Source: Prevotella sp. UBA2711 (lineage in GTDB: Bacteria; Bacteroidota; Bacteroidia; Bacteroidales; Bacteroidaceae). From it: a stretch of DNA of 64,000 bases. The stretch is from the NCBI GenBank assembly GCA_002354095.1, contig DEKX01000018.1:1-64000 (forward strand), in the 5' to 3' direction. A program made the position numbers and the translations under genes. Every line of letters begins with the position of its first letter. Within the stretch, counting starts at the first letter, position 1. Under the pieces are notes generated by a model, which saw nothing but the letters and a program-made list of their open reading frames with translations, did not search any database and was not told where the DNA came from. Positions 26,239 through 34,517 of the stretch are shown in pieces.

Positions 26239-26842
26239 TGTATTCAGTGATAAATTGTTTTAATTTTTCAATATCTTTAAGAGCAGGACTGAGTTCGAAG
26301 CGAGAGTTCAGGTCAATACCTGCCAGTTGGGGGTGATGAAAGTTCCTCACTTTCTCTGCGTCGTCAGGACCGATACCTCCACTGAGAAGGAAGGGTGTGT
26401 TACCCTGATAGGCTGAGAGGACAGACCAGTCAAACTGGGTGCCATTGCCACCAACCATCTTCGCCTTTGTGTCAAACAGGAAATAATCGACAAGTCCTTC
26501 GTAGGGTCTGGTCTGTTCTAAATCTTCCTGAGTGGCAATGTTGAAAGCTTTGATAAGCTGTTGTCGGCTATTGGCTTTTAGCCTTTCGCAGAAGGCCGGA
26601 CTTTCGCTGCCATGTAGTTGAATCAAGTCGAGCGCATACTCGTCAGCTTTGCTTTTTACCTCCTCTATACGGGCATCCACGAAGACACCGACACGTTTCT
26701 GACGTGTGGGCAGGAACGTGGGCTTTTCACTGACATAGCGACTCGACGGCGGCCAGAATATAAATCCCATCCAATCGATGCGCAACTCCGAAACAGCCCG
26801 GATATTGTCAGCATCACGCATGCCACATGTTTTGATAATCAT
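26225..26842 (-). CDS. trpF: Phosphoribosylanthranilate isomerase
   Basis: The 205 residues form a TIM barrel: IKTCGMRDADNIRAV at the start (the active-site Cys-Gly in KxCG), LIQLHGSE in the middle and PFLLSGGIGPDDAE at the phosphate-binding end. It isomerises phosphoribosylanthranilate in tryptophan synthesis. The start overlaps the trpC stop by 4 bases (ATGA), indicating coupling. The protein is separate rather than fused to TrpC as in Escherichia coli. Confidence 0.95.
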   Translation of the reverse strand: MIIKTCGMRDADNIRAVSELRIDWMGFIFWPPSSRYVSEKPTFLPTRQKRVGVFVDARIEEVKSKADEYALDLIQLHGSESPAFCERLKANSRQQLIKAFNIATQEDLEQTRPYEGLVDYFLFDTKAKMVGGNGTQFDWSVLSAYQGNTPFLLSGGIGPDDAEKVRNFHHPQLAGIDLNSRFELSPALKDIEKLKQFITEYNEQD

Positions 26843-27633
26843 TTCTCTGATATTTTTTGAATGAATTCCTTCAGCGTCACCCCTGGGTCGGTAGTCTTCA
26901 TGAAGGTCTCGCCCATGAGGAAACCTTGGAAACCAGCCTGACGGAGTTCCCGAATGGTCTGTGGATTGGATATACCACTCTCACTCACCTTGACAGAGTC
27001 ACTCGGAAGGAGTTCCGCCAACCGATAGCTGTTCTGCACATCAGTGATAAAGGTACCCAGATTACGATTGTTGATGCCACACATGTCGGGTTCCAGTTCA
27101 GCATATTCCAACTCAGGTTCGCTATGCATTTCCAAGAGGACCTCAAGGCCTAACTCATGAGCGGAACTCATGAGCACCCGACATTGAGACTTCGTCAGAC
27201 AGGCAGCAATCAGCAGAACTGCTGAAGCTCCGCAGAGGCGAGCCTGAAACAGTTGGTATTCGTCAATGATGAAATTCTTGTAAAGAATAGGAATGTGAAC
27301 ACCAGCGTGGCGTGCCGTGCTAATGAAATCATCGTGACCACCGAAATATTTCTCGTCAGTGAGGATGGAGAGTGCTGAGGCTCCATTCTGCTGATAGGCG
27401 AGGGGAATGATTTCTGCCCGTCCGCCCTCGTTAATCCATCCTTTGGAAGGGGAACGGCGTTTGAACTCGGCAATAATGCCGGATTCTGATGCCAATAGCG
27501 CATGCTTCATAGAAGAAGGATAGAAATCGGCAATGGATTCTGCTCTTCGATGAATCTCATGTTCAGAAAGTTGCTGTTTGAACAGCTCTACCTCTGTGCG
27601 TTTGTGGGCTACTATTTCCTGTAGAATATCCAT
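26839..27633 (-). CDS. trpC: Indole-3-glycerol phosphate synthase
   Basis: From the chosen ATG the product is 264 residues, starting MDILQEIVAHKRTEVE, which is how family members normally begin. The frame is open to 27660, but the extra nine residues would overlap trpD and lack family similarity. Motifs: IAEFKRRSPSKGWI (catalytic Lys), the GGHDDF segment, ILYKNFIIDEYQ, VLLEMHSEPELE, GINNRNLGTF and SESGISNP. It converts CdRP to indole-3-glycerol phosphate. A 7-base gap separates it from the trpD stop. Confidence 0.95.
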   Translation of the reverse strand: MDILQEIVAHKRTEVELFKQQLSEHEIHRRAESIADFYPSSMKHALLASESGIIAEFKRRSPSKGWINEGGRAEIIPLAYQQNGASALSILTDEKYFGGHDDFISTARHAGVHIPILYKNFIIDEYQLFQARLCGASAVLLIAACLTKSQCRVLMSSAHELGLEVLLEMHSEPELEYAELEPDMCGINNRNLGTFITDVQNSYRLAELLPSDSVKVSESGISNPQTIRELRQAGFQGFLMGETFMKTTDPGVTLKEFIQKISEK

Positions 27634-27640
27634 GGTCGCA

Positions 27641-28651
27641 TTATGAATTAATCTCGGCAAACTTCTTGAAAGTCTTCAGTGCTGCACCACTGTCAATGCT
27701 TTCGCGAGCAATGCTAATGCATTCCTCGATGCTCTTTTGACCTTTCTCCAACACCTGAATACCGAAGGCAGCATTAGCAAGTACGATGTTCTTTTGGGCA
27801 GGCAGGGCACGATTTTCCAGTACGGCATCAAAAATCTGGGCTGCCTCTTCCTCTGTGGCACCGCCTACCAGTTCTTCTGGTTTGGCAATATCGAAGCCCA
27901 GATCCTGTGGTTTGAAGATACGTTCATAGTTATTAGTTGTCACTTTGAAATCGCCGGTGAGTGAGATTTCATCATAGCCGTCGATACTGTTGACAATACC
28001 ATAGTCAATACCAATCTTCTGATACACATTATTATATAGACGCATCTGGTCAAGATTGGCAACACCCAGTAATTGGCATTTAGGTTGACTTGGATTCACC
28101 AAAGGACCAAGCAGATTGAAGATGGTGGGGAACTGCAGCGCTTTGCGAATAGGACCGACAAACTTCATCGCCTTCGCGAATAGTTGGGCATGCAGGTACA
28201 CTATGCCAGCCTCGTCAATGGAGCGGTTCAGTCTGTCGAGGTCGTCAGTGAACTTGATGCCATGGTGTTGAATTACATTAGAAGCACCCGATACGGAAGT
28301 GGCAGCGTAATTACCATGTTTGGCTACCTTGTAACCAGCACCGGCAATGACAAAGCAACTCGTTGTTGAAATATTAAAAGTATTCTTACGGTCGCCACCT
28401 GTTCCGACAACATCAATATAGCGGTCGGCATTCAGGATGGCAGGAACGCCGGTTTCCAAGATACCGTCACGGAAGCCAAGCAGTTCGTCAACAGTTACGC
28501 CACGCATTTGCAAGGCAGTGAGCAGGGCAGTAATCTGTTCGTTAGGGAATTCGCTCTGTGTGATACCAATAAGAATATTCTTCATTTCCTCGCGAGAAAG
28601 TTCCTCGTGGTTAAGCATCCTGTTGAGGATGTCTTTCATTGTCTGTTCCAT
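27641..28651 (-). CDS. trpD: Anthranilate phosphoribosyltransferase
   Basis: The 336 residues include DVVGTGGDRKNTFNISTTS (the PRPP-binding GTGGD loop), KHGNYAATSVSGASNVIQ and the FNLLGPLVNP signature. It transfers phosphoribose to anthranilate. The frame has two ATGs, at 28651 and 28639. Unlike the other trp genes, which overlap or nearly touch, it is separated from trpG by 69 bp, almost all of it an octamer repeat array. Confidence 0.96.
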   Translation of the reverse strand: MEQTMKDILNRMLNHEELSREEMKNILIGITQSEFPNEQITALLTALQMRGVTVDELLGFRDGILETGVPAILNADRYIDVVGTGGDRKNTFNISTTSCFVIAGAGYKVAKHGNYAATSVSGASNVIQHHGIKFTDDLDRLNRSIDEAGIVYLHAQLFAKAMKFVGPIRKALQFPTIFNLLGPLVNPSQPKCQLLGVANLDQMRLYNNVYQKIGIDYGIVNSIDGYDEISLTGDFKVTTNNYERIFKPQDLGFDIAKPEELVGGATEEEAAQIFDAVLENRALPAQKNIVLANAAFGIQVLEKGQKSIEECISIARESIDSGAALKTFKKFAEINS

Positions 28652-28666
28652 ATTGTTTCTTTTTTG

Positions 28667-28714
28667 TGTTATTTCGTTATTTCGTTATTTCGTTATTACG
28701 TTATATCGTTATTA
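28667..28714 (-). repeat. Octamer direct-repeat array in the trpG-trpD gap (6 units)
   Basis: On the plus strand the units are TGTTATTT (28667), CGTTATTT (28675, 28683), CGTTATTA (28691), CGTTATAT (28699) and CGTTATTA (28707), all exactly 8 bp. The reverse complement gives CGTAATAA/CGAAATAA units, identical to those at 6975-7013, and in the same orientation relative to the genes. It is A/U-rich on the message, without stable secondary structure. Confidence 0.9.
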
Positions 28715-28720
28715 CGCTGA

Positions 28721-29284
28721 TTAGAGGAATAACCAATTTTGCAACATTTTCTTGCCATCGGGCGTGAGTACGCTCTCCGGATGGAATTGTATGCCGCGTA
28801 CGTTAAGTGTCTTGTGTTTCAATGCCATAATCTGCCCTTCGTCACTTTCGGCAGTAATCTCCAGACACTCAGGAAAATCTTCCTTACTAACGACCCAAGA
28901 ATGATAGCGCCCCATGGTGATGCGAGAGGGTAGGCCGGAGAAAATTTCATCATTGCCCCATTGAGTTCCCTCGGTAGCAACTCCATGGAACACATCACTC
29001 AGATTCTCCAGTTTCCCGCCAAACACTTCGCCAATGGCCTGATGGCCTAAGCAAACACCAAGGATAGGCTTCTTGCCGGCATAGGTGCGGATGACGTCCA
29101 ACAGCAATCCTGCTTCTGAGGGAATGCCAGGACCGGGTGAAAGGATAATCTTGCTGAATGGCTCCAGTTGGGAAAGTTCAAACTGATCGTTTCTATAAAC
29201 GGTCACCTCCGCACCCAGTTCCTTGACTAAGTGGGCAAGGTTATAGGTGAACGAGTCGTAATTATCGATAATGACTATTTTCAT
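28721..29284 (-). CDS. trpG: Anthranilate synthase glutamine amidotransferase subunit
   Basis: The 187 residues form a class I glutamine amidotransferase. IDNYDSFTYNL is at the N-terminus, LSPGPGIPSEAG is the oxyanion region, GVCLGHQAIGE carries the nucleophile Cys, and GIQFHPESVLTPDG carries the His-Glu of the triad. It supplies ammonia to TrpE. It overlaps the trpE stop by four bases (ATGA). Confidence 0.96.
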   Translation of the reverse strand: MKIVIIDNYDSFTYNLAHLVKELGAEVTVYRNDQFELSQLEPFSKIILSPGPGIPSEAGLLLDVIRTYAGKKPILGVCLGHQAIGEVFGGKLENLSDVFHGVATEGTQWGNDEIFSGLPSRITMGRYHSWVVSKEDFPECLEITAESDEGQIMALKHKTLNVRGIQFHPESVLTPDGKKMLQNWLFL

Positions 29285-30672
29285 AATTCTTCAGCTTTTA
29301 AGATGGCACGGCGCAAAGCACCAAGTTTATTGTTTACTTCCTGTAATTCGTATTCTTCATTGCTCTTGGCAACGATACCGCCTCCGGCCTGGAACCAGAG
29401 TTCACCATTGCGCGACACAAAGGTACGGATAGTGATAGCCTGATTGAGACTGCCGTTAAGTCCGATGTACCCGATACATCCGCCATAAGCACCACGATTG
29501 TGTGGTTCATACTCACTGATCAATTGCATGGCACGAACTTTAGGAGCTCCACTCAATGTTCCGGCAGGGAAGGTGTCGATAAAGGCCTTGATAGGGTCTG
29601 CCCCTTCATTCAGCTCCCCACTGACACGACTGACAAGATGGATAACGTGAGAGTAATATTGCAAGTCCTTATAGAAATCAACCTTCACTCCGTGACAGTT
29701 GCGACTGAGGTCGTTACGTGCCAGATCTACCAGCATCACATGTTCGGCATTCTCTTTAGGATCGTTGCGTAGGTATTCAGCTCCTTCGCGGTCTTTTTCG
29801 GCATCACCGGTGCGACGGGTCGTGCCGGCAATAGGGTCAATGTAGGCTTTGTTGCCTTCAATCCTGCAATGAGTCTCTGGGGAAGAACCGAAGATGCGGA
29901 AACCGCCGAAATCAAAATAGAAAAGATAGGGTGAGGGATTGATGCTGCGCAATGCCCGGTAAAGCTTAAAGTCATCACCTTCATATTTCTGAATAAAACG
30001 ACGCGAGAGTACTATCTGGAAGACATCACCGCGCAGACAGTGTTTAATGCCCCGGCGGATATTTGCCTTGTGCTCTTCGTCTGTCAGTGTAGATTGGACA
30101 TCGCCGACTGGGTGAAAGTCGTAAGCCTGTACATTGGTCTTGTTCATGGCTTTGAAGACATCATTCAAACTGCTTTCGTCGCCAAGTGACACTACGGTGA
30201 GCTGATTGTTGAAGTGGTCGAATACAATCACCACCTTATACAATATATAGAGCATGTCGGGGGCATCGTTCTTGCTTTGTGTCTCATCCTTGACGTCAAT
30301 ATTCTCGAAATAGCGAACGGCATTAAAGGATGTGTAACCGTAGAGTCCGCAATACTCGGCATGCTGTCCCTCCACGTTGATGTGGTCAATCAGGGCATGA
30401 ATGGCTTCCGCAGTACCGTATTCTGCGGTGATGGCATGTTCTTCCTTCGACCCGTCAGGAAAACTAATGGTTGCTAAGCCGTGGCCTATGGCTACAGATG
30501 CTATTGGGTTGATACCGATGAACGAACGCGAATTATCCTTATCATGATAATCGGAACTCTCCATCAATGCGCTTTGTGGATAAATGTCACGTAGTCGCAT
30601 ATACACACCGACGGGAGTGTAAAGATCCGCAAGGATCGTTTTAGTGTTGGTTGAGAAATTAAAAGTTTCCAT
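29281..30672 (-). CDS. trpE: Anthranilate synthase component I
   Basis: The 463 residues have an N-terminal regulatory part (about 1-170, SYTSFNAVR region) and a chorismate-binding domain: FQIVLSRRF, PSPYLFYFDFGGFRIFGSSPE, PIAGTTRRTGDAEKDREGAE, HVMLVDLARNDLSR, GTLSGAPKVRAM and GCIGYIGLNG. It makes anthranilate from chorismate with TrpG. The first 14 bases overlap trpB. A LLES-type Trp feedback motif is not clearly seen; the sequence near residue 39 is LMESSDYHD, which is close to it. Confidence 0.96.
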   Translation of the reverse strand: METFNFSTNTKTILADLYTPVGVYMRLRDIYPQSALMESSDYHDKDNSRSFIGINPIASVAIGHGLATISFPDGSKEEHAITAEYGTAEAIHALIDHINVEGQHAEYCGLYGYTSFNAVRYFENIDVKDETQSKNDAPDMLYILYKVVIVFDHFNNQLTVVSLGDESSLNDVFKAMNKTNVQAYDFHPVGDVQSTLTDEEHKANIRRGIKHCLRGDVFQIVLSRRFIQKYEGDDFKLYRALRSINPSPYLFYFDFGGFRIFGSSPETHCRIEGNKAYIDPIAGTTRRTGDAEKDREGAEYLRNDPKENAEHVMLVDLARNDLSRNCHGVKVDFYKDLQYYSHVIHLVSRVSGELNEGADPIKAFIDTFPAGTLSGAPKVRAMQLISEYEPHNRGAYGGCIGYIGLNGSLNQAITIRTFVSRNGELWFQAGGGIVAKSNEEYELQEVNNKLGALRRAILKAEEL

Positions 30673-31867
30673 ATTCGCCAGCCATTTCTTTATGTGATAA
30701 ATAGGTTTCTACGTCTTTGTCACCTCTACCGCTGACAGTCAGCACGACGACGTCTTCGGGCTTGAACTGCACTTTGCTGAGTGCTGCAATAGCATGGGCA
30801 CTTTCCAAGGCAGGGATGATACCCTCCATGCGGGTCAGTTCATAAGCTGCTTTCACTGCTTCGTCATCGTTGATGGAGTAAACAGTTGCCCGATGCTGAG
30901 AGGCCAGATTGGCATGCATGGGACCGATGCCTGGATAGTCAAGACCCGCAGAGATGGATTCTGCCTCAATGATTTGTCCGTCGGGAGTCTGCATGACCAG
31001 TGTCTTTGCCCCATGCAGAATTCCCAGTCTGCCGGCATGGATGGTAGCTGCGGTATGACCGGTATCAGCTCCCAGACCACCTGCTTCGGCTAAGATGATG
31101 CGTACACGCTCGTCGTCAATATAATGGTAGATGGTTCCTGCTGCATTACTGCCACCGCCTACGCATGCCATCAGAATATCAGGGTAATCGCGCCCTATTT
31201 TTTCCTGCAGTTGCTGCTTGATTTCTTCAGAGATAACACTTTGCAGGCGAGCCACCATGTCAGGGTAGGGATGAGGACCTACGGTACTGCCTATTATATA
31301 AAAGGTGTCGGTAGGATGACAGCACCAGTCACGGATAGCCTCATTAGTGGCATCCTTCAGCGTCCAGTTGCCCGTTTTGACGGGACGTACCTCAGCCCCC
31401 AACATCTTCATGCGTTCCACATTGACATGCTGACGCTCCACATCCAGAGCTCCTTGGTAAACAACACAAGGCATATCCATCAGTGCGCAAACCGTTGCTG
31501 TTGCCACGCCATGCTGTCCTGCCCCCGTTTCTGCTATGATGCGCTTTTTGCCCATCTTCTTGGCAAGAAGAATCTGCCCGATGGTGTTGTTAATCTTGTG
31601 TGCACCAGTGTGGTTCAGGTCTTCACGCTTCAAATAGAGTTGGCAACCATATTTCTCACTCATGCGCTTGGCATAATAAAGAGGAGAAGGGCGCCCCACA
31701 TAGTCGCGTAGAAGTTGCATGTACTCTTTCTTGAATTCTTCCGACTCAATAATTGGCAAATACTCCTGTTTGAGTTTCTCAACAGTGGCATAGAGAATTT
31801 CCGGTACGTATGCTCCGCCGAATTCTCCATAGAATCCATTCTCGTCTACTAAAAATGATTTTTCCAT
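30659..31867 (-). CDS. trpB: Tryptophan synthase beta subunit
   Basis: The 402 residues form a PLP enzyme: LKREDLNHTGAHKINN carries the Schiff-base Lys, ETGAGQHGVATAT follows, GGGSNAAG is the phosphate-binding loop and GRGDKD sits near the C-terminus. It condenses indole with serine. It is placed first in the operon (trpB-E-G-D-C-F-A), the order typical of Bacteroidota rather than enterobacteria. About 160 bp of leader upstream carries a Trp-rich leader peptide and an attenuator. Confidence 0.97.
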   Translation of the reverse strand: MEKSFLVDENGFYGEFGGAYVPEILYATVEKLKQEYLPIIESEEFKKEYMQLLRDYVGRPSPLYYAKRMSEKYGCQLYLKREDLNHTGAHKINNTIGQILLAKKMGKKRIIAETGAGQHGVATATVCALMDMPCVVYQGALDVERQHVNVERMKMLGAEVRPVKTGNWTLKDATNEAIRDWCCHPTDTFYIIGSTVGPHPYPDMVARLQSVISEEIKQQLQEKIGRDYPDILMACVGGGSNAAGTIYHYIDDERVRIILAEAGGLGADTGHTAATIHAGRLGILHGAKTLVMQTPDGQIIEAESISAGLDYPGIGPMHANLASQHRATVYSINDDEAVKAAYELTRMEGIIPALESAHAIAALSKVQFKPEDVVVLTVSGRGDKDVETYLSHKEMAGEYGNF

Positions 31868-31905
31868 ATATTTTTATTGTTAAGTTCTTGTCTTTGACGT
31901 GAAAA

Positions 31906-31931
31906 GGGCTCGTCGCGTTAACGACGAGCCC
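31906..31931 (-). terminator. trp operon attenuator hairpin
   Basis: On the minus strand GGGCTCGTCG (31931-31922) pairs with CGACGAGCCC (31915-31906) across a 6-base loop, followed by TTTTC. It lies 40 bp beyond the leader peptide stop and 38 bp before trpB. CTCG/CGAG blocks at 31981-31986, 31964-31969 and in the 5' terminator arm can pair in alternative ways, as an attenuator requires. Confidence 0.85.
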
Positions 31932-31970
31932 TTCATATCTGTGGAACACATACGGCATCGTACCTCGCGA

Positions 31971-32024
31971 CTATTCTAATCTCGAGTTGCGCCACCACCA
32001 TGCATTCATTAATTTCGTCATCAT
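31971..32024 (-). CDS. trpL: trp leader peptide (17 residues, three consecutive Trp codons)
   Basis: The ORF reads MMTKLMNAWWWRNSRLE and stops with TAG. The WWW codons are TGGTGGTGG (31992-32000 on the plus strand as CCACCACCA). It is far too short for ordinary gene finding. Its position between the trp promoter and the attenuator hairpin identifies it as the sensing peptide: with Trp-tRNA scarce, a ribosome stalled at WWW covers the CTCGAG block just downstream, freeing the next block to disrupt the terminator. Start is ATG 32024 or the next ATG at 32021. Confidence 0.88.
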   Translation of the reverse strand: MMTKLMNAWWWRNSRLE

Positions 32025-32056
32025 GTTATATATAAGCGTTTTTATGTTTACGGCTG

Positions 32057-32088
32057 CAAATGTACATAGAATTCTTCTAATAAGCAAA
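32057..32088 (-). promoter_or_regulatory. trp operon promoter
   Basis: On the minus strand TTTG (32088-32085), a 20-bp spacer and TACATTTG (32064-32057). The start site is predicted near 32052, giving a leader of about 145 nt to the end of the attenuator. It is divergent from the thioesterase gene, whose -7 TAATTTTG is at 32128-32135. Confidence 0.8.
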
Positions 32089-32159
32089 TTTTTTATTTGT
32101 TTTTTTTACGTTTTGATAGAAATATTGTAATTTTGCCGACGAAATGTAATAGTTTGACG

Positions 32160-32564
32160 ATGAATATTCAACAATTCTTAAATCAGAATGATCATTTTGC
32201 GGCCGCTGCCGGTTGCGAAATTATAGAGATGTCAGAGGGTAGGGCTGTTGCCACCATGACGGTAACCCAATCACATTTGAATGCAGGTGGCGTTTGTCAG
32301 GGTGGAGCGTTGTTTACTTTGGCTGATTTAGCTCTGGCAGCAGTCATGAATGGACGCGGACAATTAACCTTCGGCATACAGAATAATATTATGTATCTGG
32401 CTTCTGCCAAGGAAGGTGATGTGCTAAGGGCTGAGGCTGTTGAGATAAATAATCATCATAAGATACCCTCAGTAGAGGTGCGTATTACCAATCAAGACGG
32501 ATGCCTGTTGTGTCATGTAACAGGCTTGGCGTATCGGAAATCTGCACCTATTGTTACGGAATAA
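32160..32564 (+). CDS. PaaI-family hotdog thioesterase
   Basis: The protein is 134 residues from MNIQQFLNQNDHF. The hotdog fold has the family core HLNAGGVCQGGALFTLADLA, with the active-site-helix Asp in LAD; the usual HGG reads QGG here. It probably hydrolyses an acyl-CoA (for example hydroxyphenylacetyl-CoA-like or other aryl/acyl thioesters); the substrate cannot be told. The start at 32160 is chosen because a -7 element TAATTTTG (32128-32135) lies inside the longer frame that opens at 32097. Confidence 0.85.
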   Translation: MNIQQFLNQNDHFAAAAGCEIIEMSEGRAVATMTVTQSHLNAGGVCQGGALFTLADLALAAVMNGRGQLTFGIQNNIMYLASAKEGDVLRAEAVEINNHHKIPSVEVRITNQDGCLLCHVTGLAYRKSAPIVTE

Positions 32565-32632
32565 AGCAGTTTTTTTGAAAAAAGACAGTTAAAAATTTGT
32601 TTGTTTGCTGATTAAGTACTATATTTGCCGTC

Positions 32633-32715
32633 GATAAGTCATTGTCAGCCATTGTTTGACTACCTTATCATATTTATAAAGTGAGGTTGGTAGCGTCCTG
32701 CACCAACCTCTTTTT
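32633..32715 (+). ncRNA. Putative small RNA (~83 nt) with own promoter and terminator
   Basis: The promoter is TTTG at 32596-32599, a 20-bp spacer and TATATTTG at 32620-32627. The end is a 9-bp perfect terminator stem (32683-32691 with 32702-32710, GAGGTTGGT) followed by five T. Between them the RNA has a first hairpin in which GATAAG (32633-32638) pairs with CTTATC (32664-32669) and GTCA/TGAC close inside. No start codon with an open frame of useful length is present. It lies between the thioesterase and the convergent ROK gene. I do not recognise a known RNA family. Confidence 0.6.
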
Positions 32716-32741
32716 ATGTTTCCAATAAGAACGAACTGAAA

Positions 32742-33722
32742 TTATATCTCCCAGCCGATGGCAGAAGCACCAAGCACAGCTGCCGACGCTCCGTCAAGAC
32801 CGCTTACCAAGAACTGCGCTTTATTGCGGAAAATGGGGAGTACGTGCTCATTGTATGCTTTCTTGATAGGTTCCATGATTAAGTCGCCAGCCTTTACCAT
32901 TCCGCCGAAGAAGATAAATGCTTCAGGTGATGAGAATGCTGCGAAGTCGGCACAGGCCTCACCCAGCATGTGGCCGGTAAACTCGTAAATCTCTTTTGCC
33001 AGCTCGTCACCCTTACCGGCAGCAATGCTGACATCCAAAGAGGTGATGTCCTCCGGATTCATTTCACGAAGCAGGGAAGGGCGCTCTGTCTTGCTTAGCA
33101 GTTCGCGGGCTGTACGAGCCACACCGGTAGCAGAGCAGTAAGCCTCCAGACAGCCGGTACGTCCGCATCCGCACAAACGACCTTCGGCACCACGTACCAT
33201 AGTGACATGGCCTAACTCACCGGCAAAGCCGTCGTGTCCATAGAGTAACTGACCATTAACCACGATACCGGAGCCTACACCGGTACCAAGCGTGATGACA
33301 ATGAAGTTCTTCATGCCACGGGCTACACCGTAAACCATTTCTCCGATTGCAGCAGCATTGGCGTCATTGGTCAGGGCTACAGGAATGCCCAATGCATCGC
33401 TGAACATTTTACCCAGAGGCACGATACCGTCGTGAGCCCAAGGTAGATTGGGGGCGAACTCAATCGTTCCATTATAGTAGTTACCATTAGGCGCGCCGAT
33501 ACCCATTGCCTTGATTTTCTCAACACCTCCAACCTGTTCAATGATAGGCTGTAATGCCTCAACCGAAGCCTTGACATAATCTTCCACTGCCTCGAAACCG
33601 CCAGTCTTGATGGCGGTGGTAGCCTTAATCTCACCACGGGCATCAACAATGCCGAAAACTGAATTCGTTCCTCCTAAGTCTAAGCCAATGACATATGGCT
33701 TGATGTTTGCTTGATCGTTCAT
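32742..33722 (-). CDS. ROK-family glucokinase
   Basis: The 326 residues begin with the actin-type ATP site IGLDLGGTNSVFGIVD. They contain the substrate block NDANAAAIGE, LGTGVGSGIVVNG, the ELGHVTM His and the zinc signature CGCGRTGCLEAYC. It phosphorylates glucose or a related hexose with ATP, in the cytosol. The promoter on the minus strand, TTTG (33796-33793)-N19-TACCTTTG (33773-33766), indicates its own transcription unit. Regulator-type ROK proteins have an extra N-terminal helix-turn-helix; this one has none. Confidence 0.92.
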   Translation of the reverse strand: MNDQANIKPYVIGLDLGGTNSVFGIVDARGEIKATTAIKTGGFEAVEDYVKASVEALQPIIEQVGGVEKIKAMGIGAPNGNYYNGTIEFAPNLPWAHDGIVPLGKMFSDALGIPVALTNDANAAAIGEMVYGVARGMKNFIVITLGTGVGSGIVVNGQLLYGHDGFAGELGHVTMVRGAEGRLCGCGRTGCLEAYCSATGVARTARELLSKTERPSLLREMNPEDITSLDVSIAAGKGDELAKEIYEFTGHMLGEACADFAAFSSPEAFIFFGGMVKAGDLIMEPIKKAYNEHVLPIFRNKAQFLVSGLDGASAAVLGASAIGWEI

Positions 33723-33765
33723 AATTTATAGTTTATTGTTTTTTATTGCTTGATGTAAACAGCCA

Positions 33766-33796
33766 CAAAGGTATGAAAAAAGCACGATAATGCAAA
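33766..33796 (-). promoter_or_regulatory. Promoter of the ROK glucokinase gene
   Basis: TTTG (33796-33793), a 19-bp spacer, then TACCTTTG (33773-33766) on the minus strand, 43 bp before the ATG. Confidence 0.75.
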
Positions 33797-33851
33797 CTTT
33801 TAGGGCGAAAATCTTATTAATTCATTTAAAATTCGTACCTTTGCATTCGAT

Positions 33852-34514
33852 ATGCCGTTTCATGTACCTATTAATATATTAGATTTTATCGTCAAAGGCA
33901 TGCTGATTGGTATGATTGCCTCAGCTCCAATGGGACCTGTCGGAATCCTTTGTGTACAACGTACATTGAACAAAGGACGCTGGTATGGTTTTGCCACTGG
34001 ACTGGGTGCTGCGTTCAGTGATATCATTTATGCCGGTATAGCCGGATTCGGCATGTCGTTTGTTATGGATTTCATCACCAATGACCAAAACCGTTTCTAT
34101 TTGCAGATTGTTGGTAGTGTGATGTTGTTATGCTTCGGATTGTTCACCTACCATACCGATCCTACCCGGAAGATGCACCAGTCAGGCGTGCAGAAGGGGT
34201 CGCTGTGGTATAATACTTGGACGGCGTTTCTCGTCACATTCTCCAATCCGTTGATAGTATTCCTTTTCATAGCCATGTATGCTCAATTTGCGTTTGTCCT
34301 TCCAAACCATCCGTTTGAAATGATTGTCGGCTTCCTGAGTATCGTAGGTGGAGCCATGCTATGGTGGTGGGGGCTGACCTGGTTGGTTGACAAAATACGC
34401 GCCAAGTTTGATGATTTCGGTATTCGTCTGATTAACCAGATTATCGGTGTGGCAGTGATTATCGGTTCGATTATCATGCTTTTGGGCTTGACCACGAATT
34501 TGCTGAGATTTTAG
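33852..34514 (+). CDS. LysE/RhtB-family amino acid exporter
   Basis: The 220 residues have about six hydrophobic segments. The N-terminal family motif is GMLIGMIASAPMGPVGILCVQ, with the conserved glycine/proline pattern of LysE proteins, followed by GLGAAFSDIIYAGIAGFG and FSNPLIVFLFIAMY. It is an inner-membrane exporter of an amino acid or similar metabolite. It is first in a long operon. A -7 element TACCTTTG at 33836-33843 ends only 8 bases before the ATG, so the message is nearly leaderless. The next gene starts 3 bp after its stop. Confidence 0.85.
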   Translation: MPFHVPINILDFIVKGMLIGMIASAPMGPVGILCVQRTLNKGRWYGFATGLGAAFSDIIYAGIAGFGMSFVMDFITNDQNRFYLQIVGSVMLLCFGLFTYHTDPTRKMHQSGVQKGSLWYNTWTAFLVTFSNPLIVFLFIAMYAQFAFVLPNHPFEMIVGFLSIVGGAMLWWWGLTWLVDKIRAKFDDFGIRLINQIIGVAVIIGSIIMLLGLTTNLLRF

Positions 34515-34517
34515 AAT

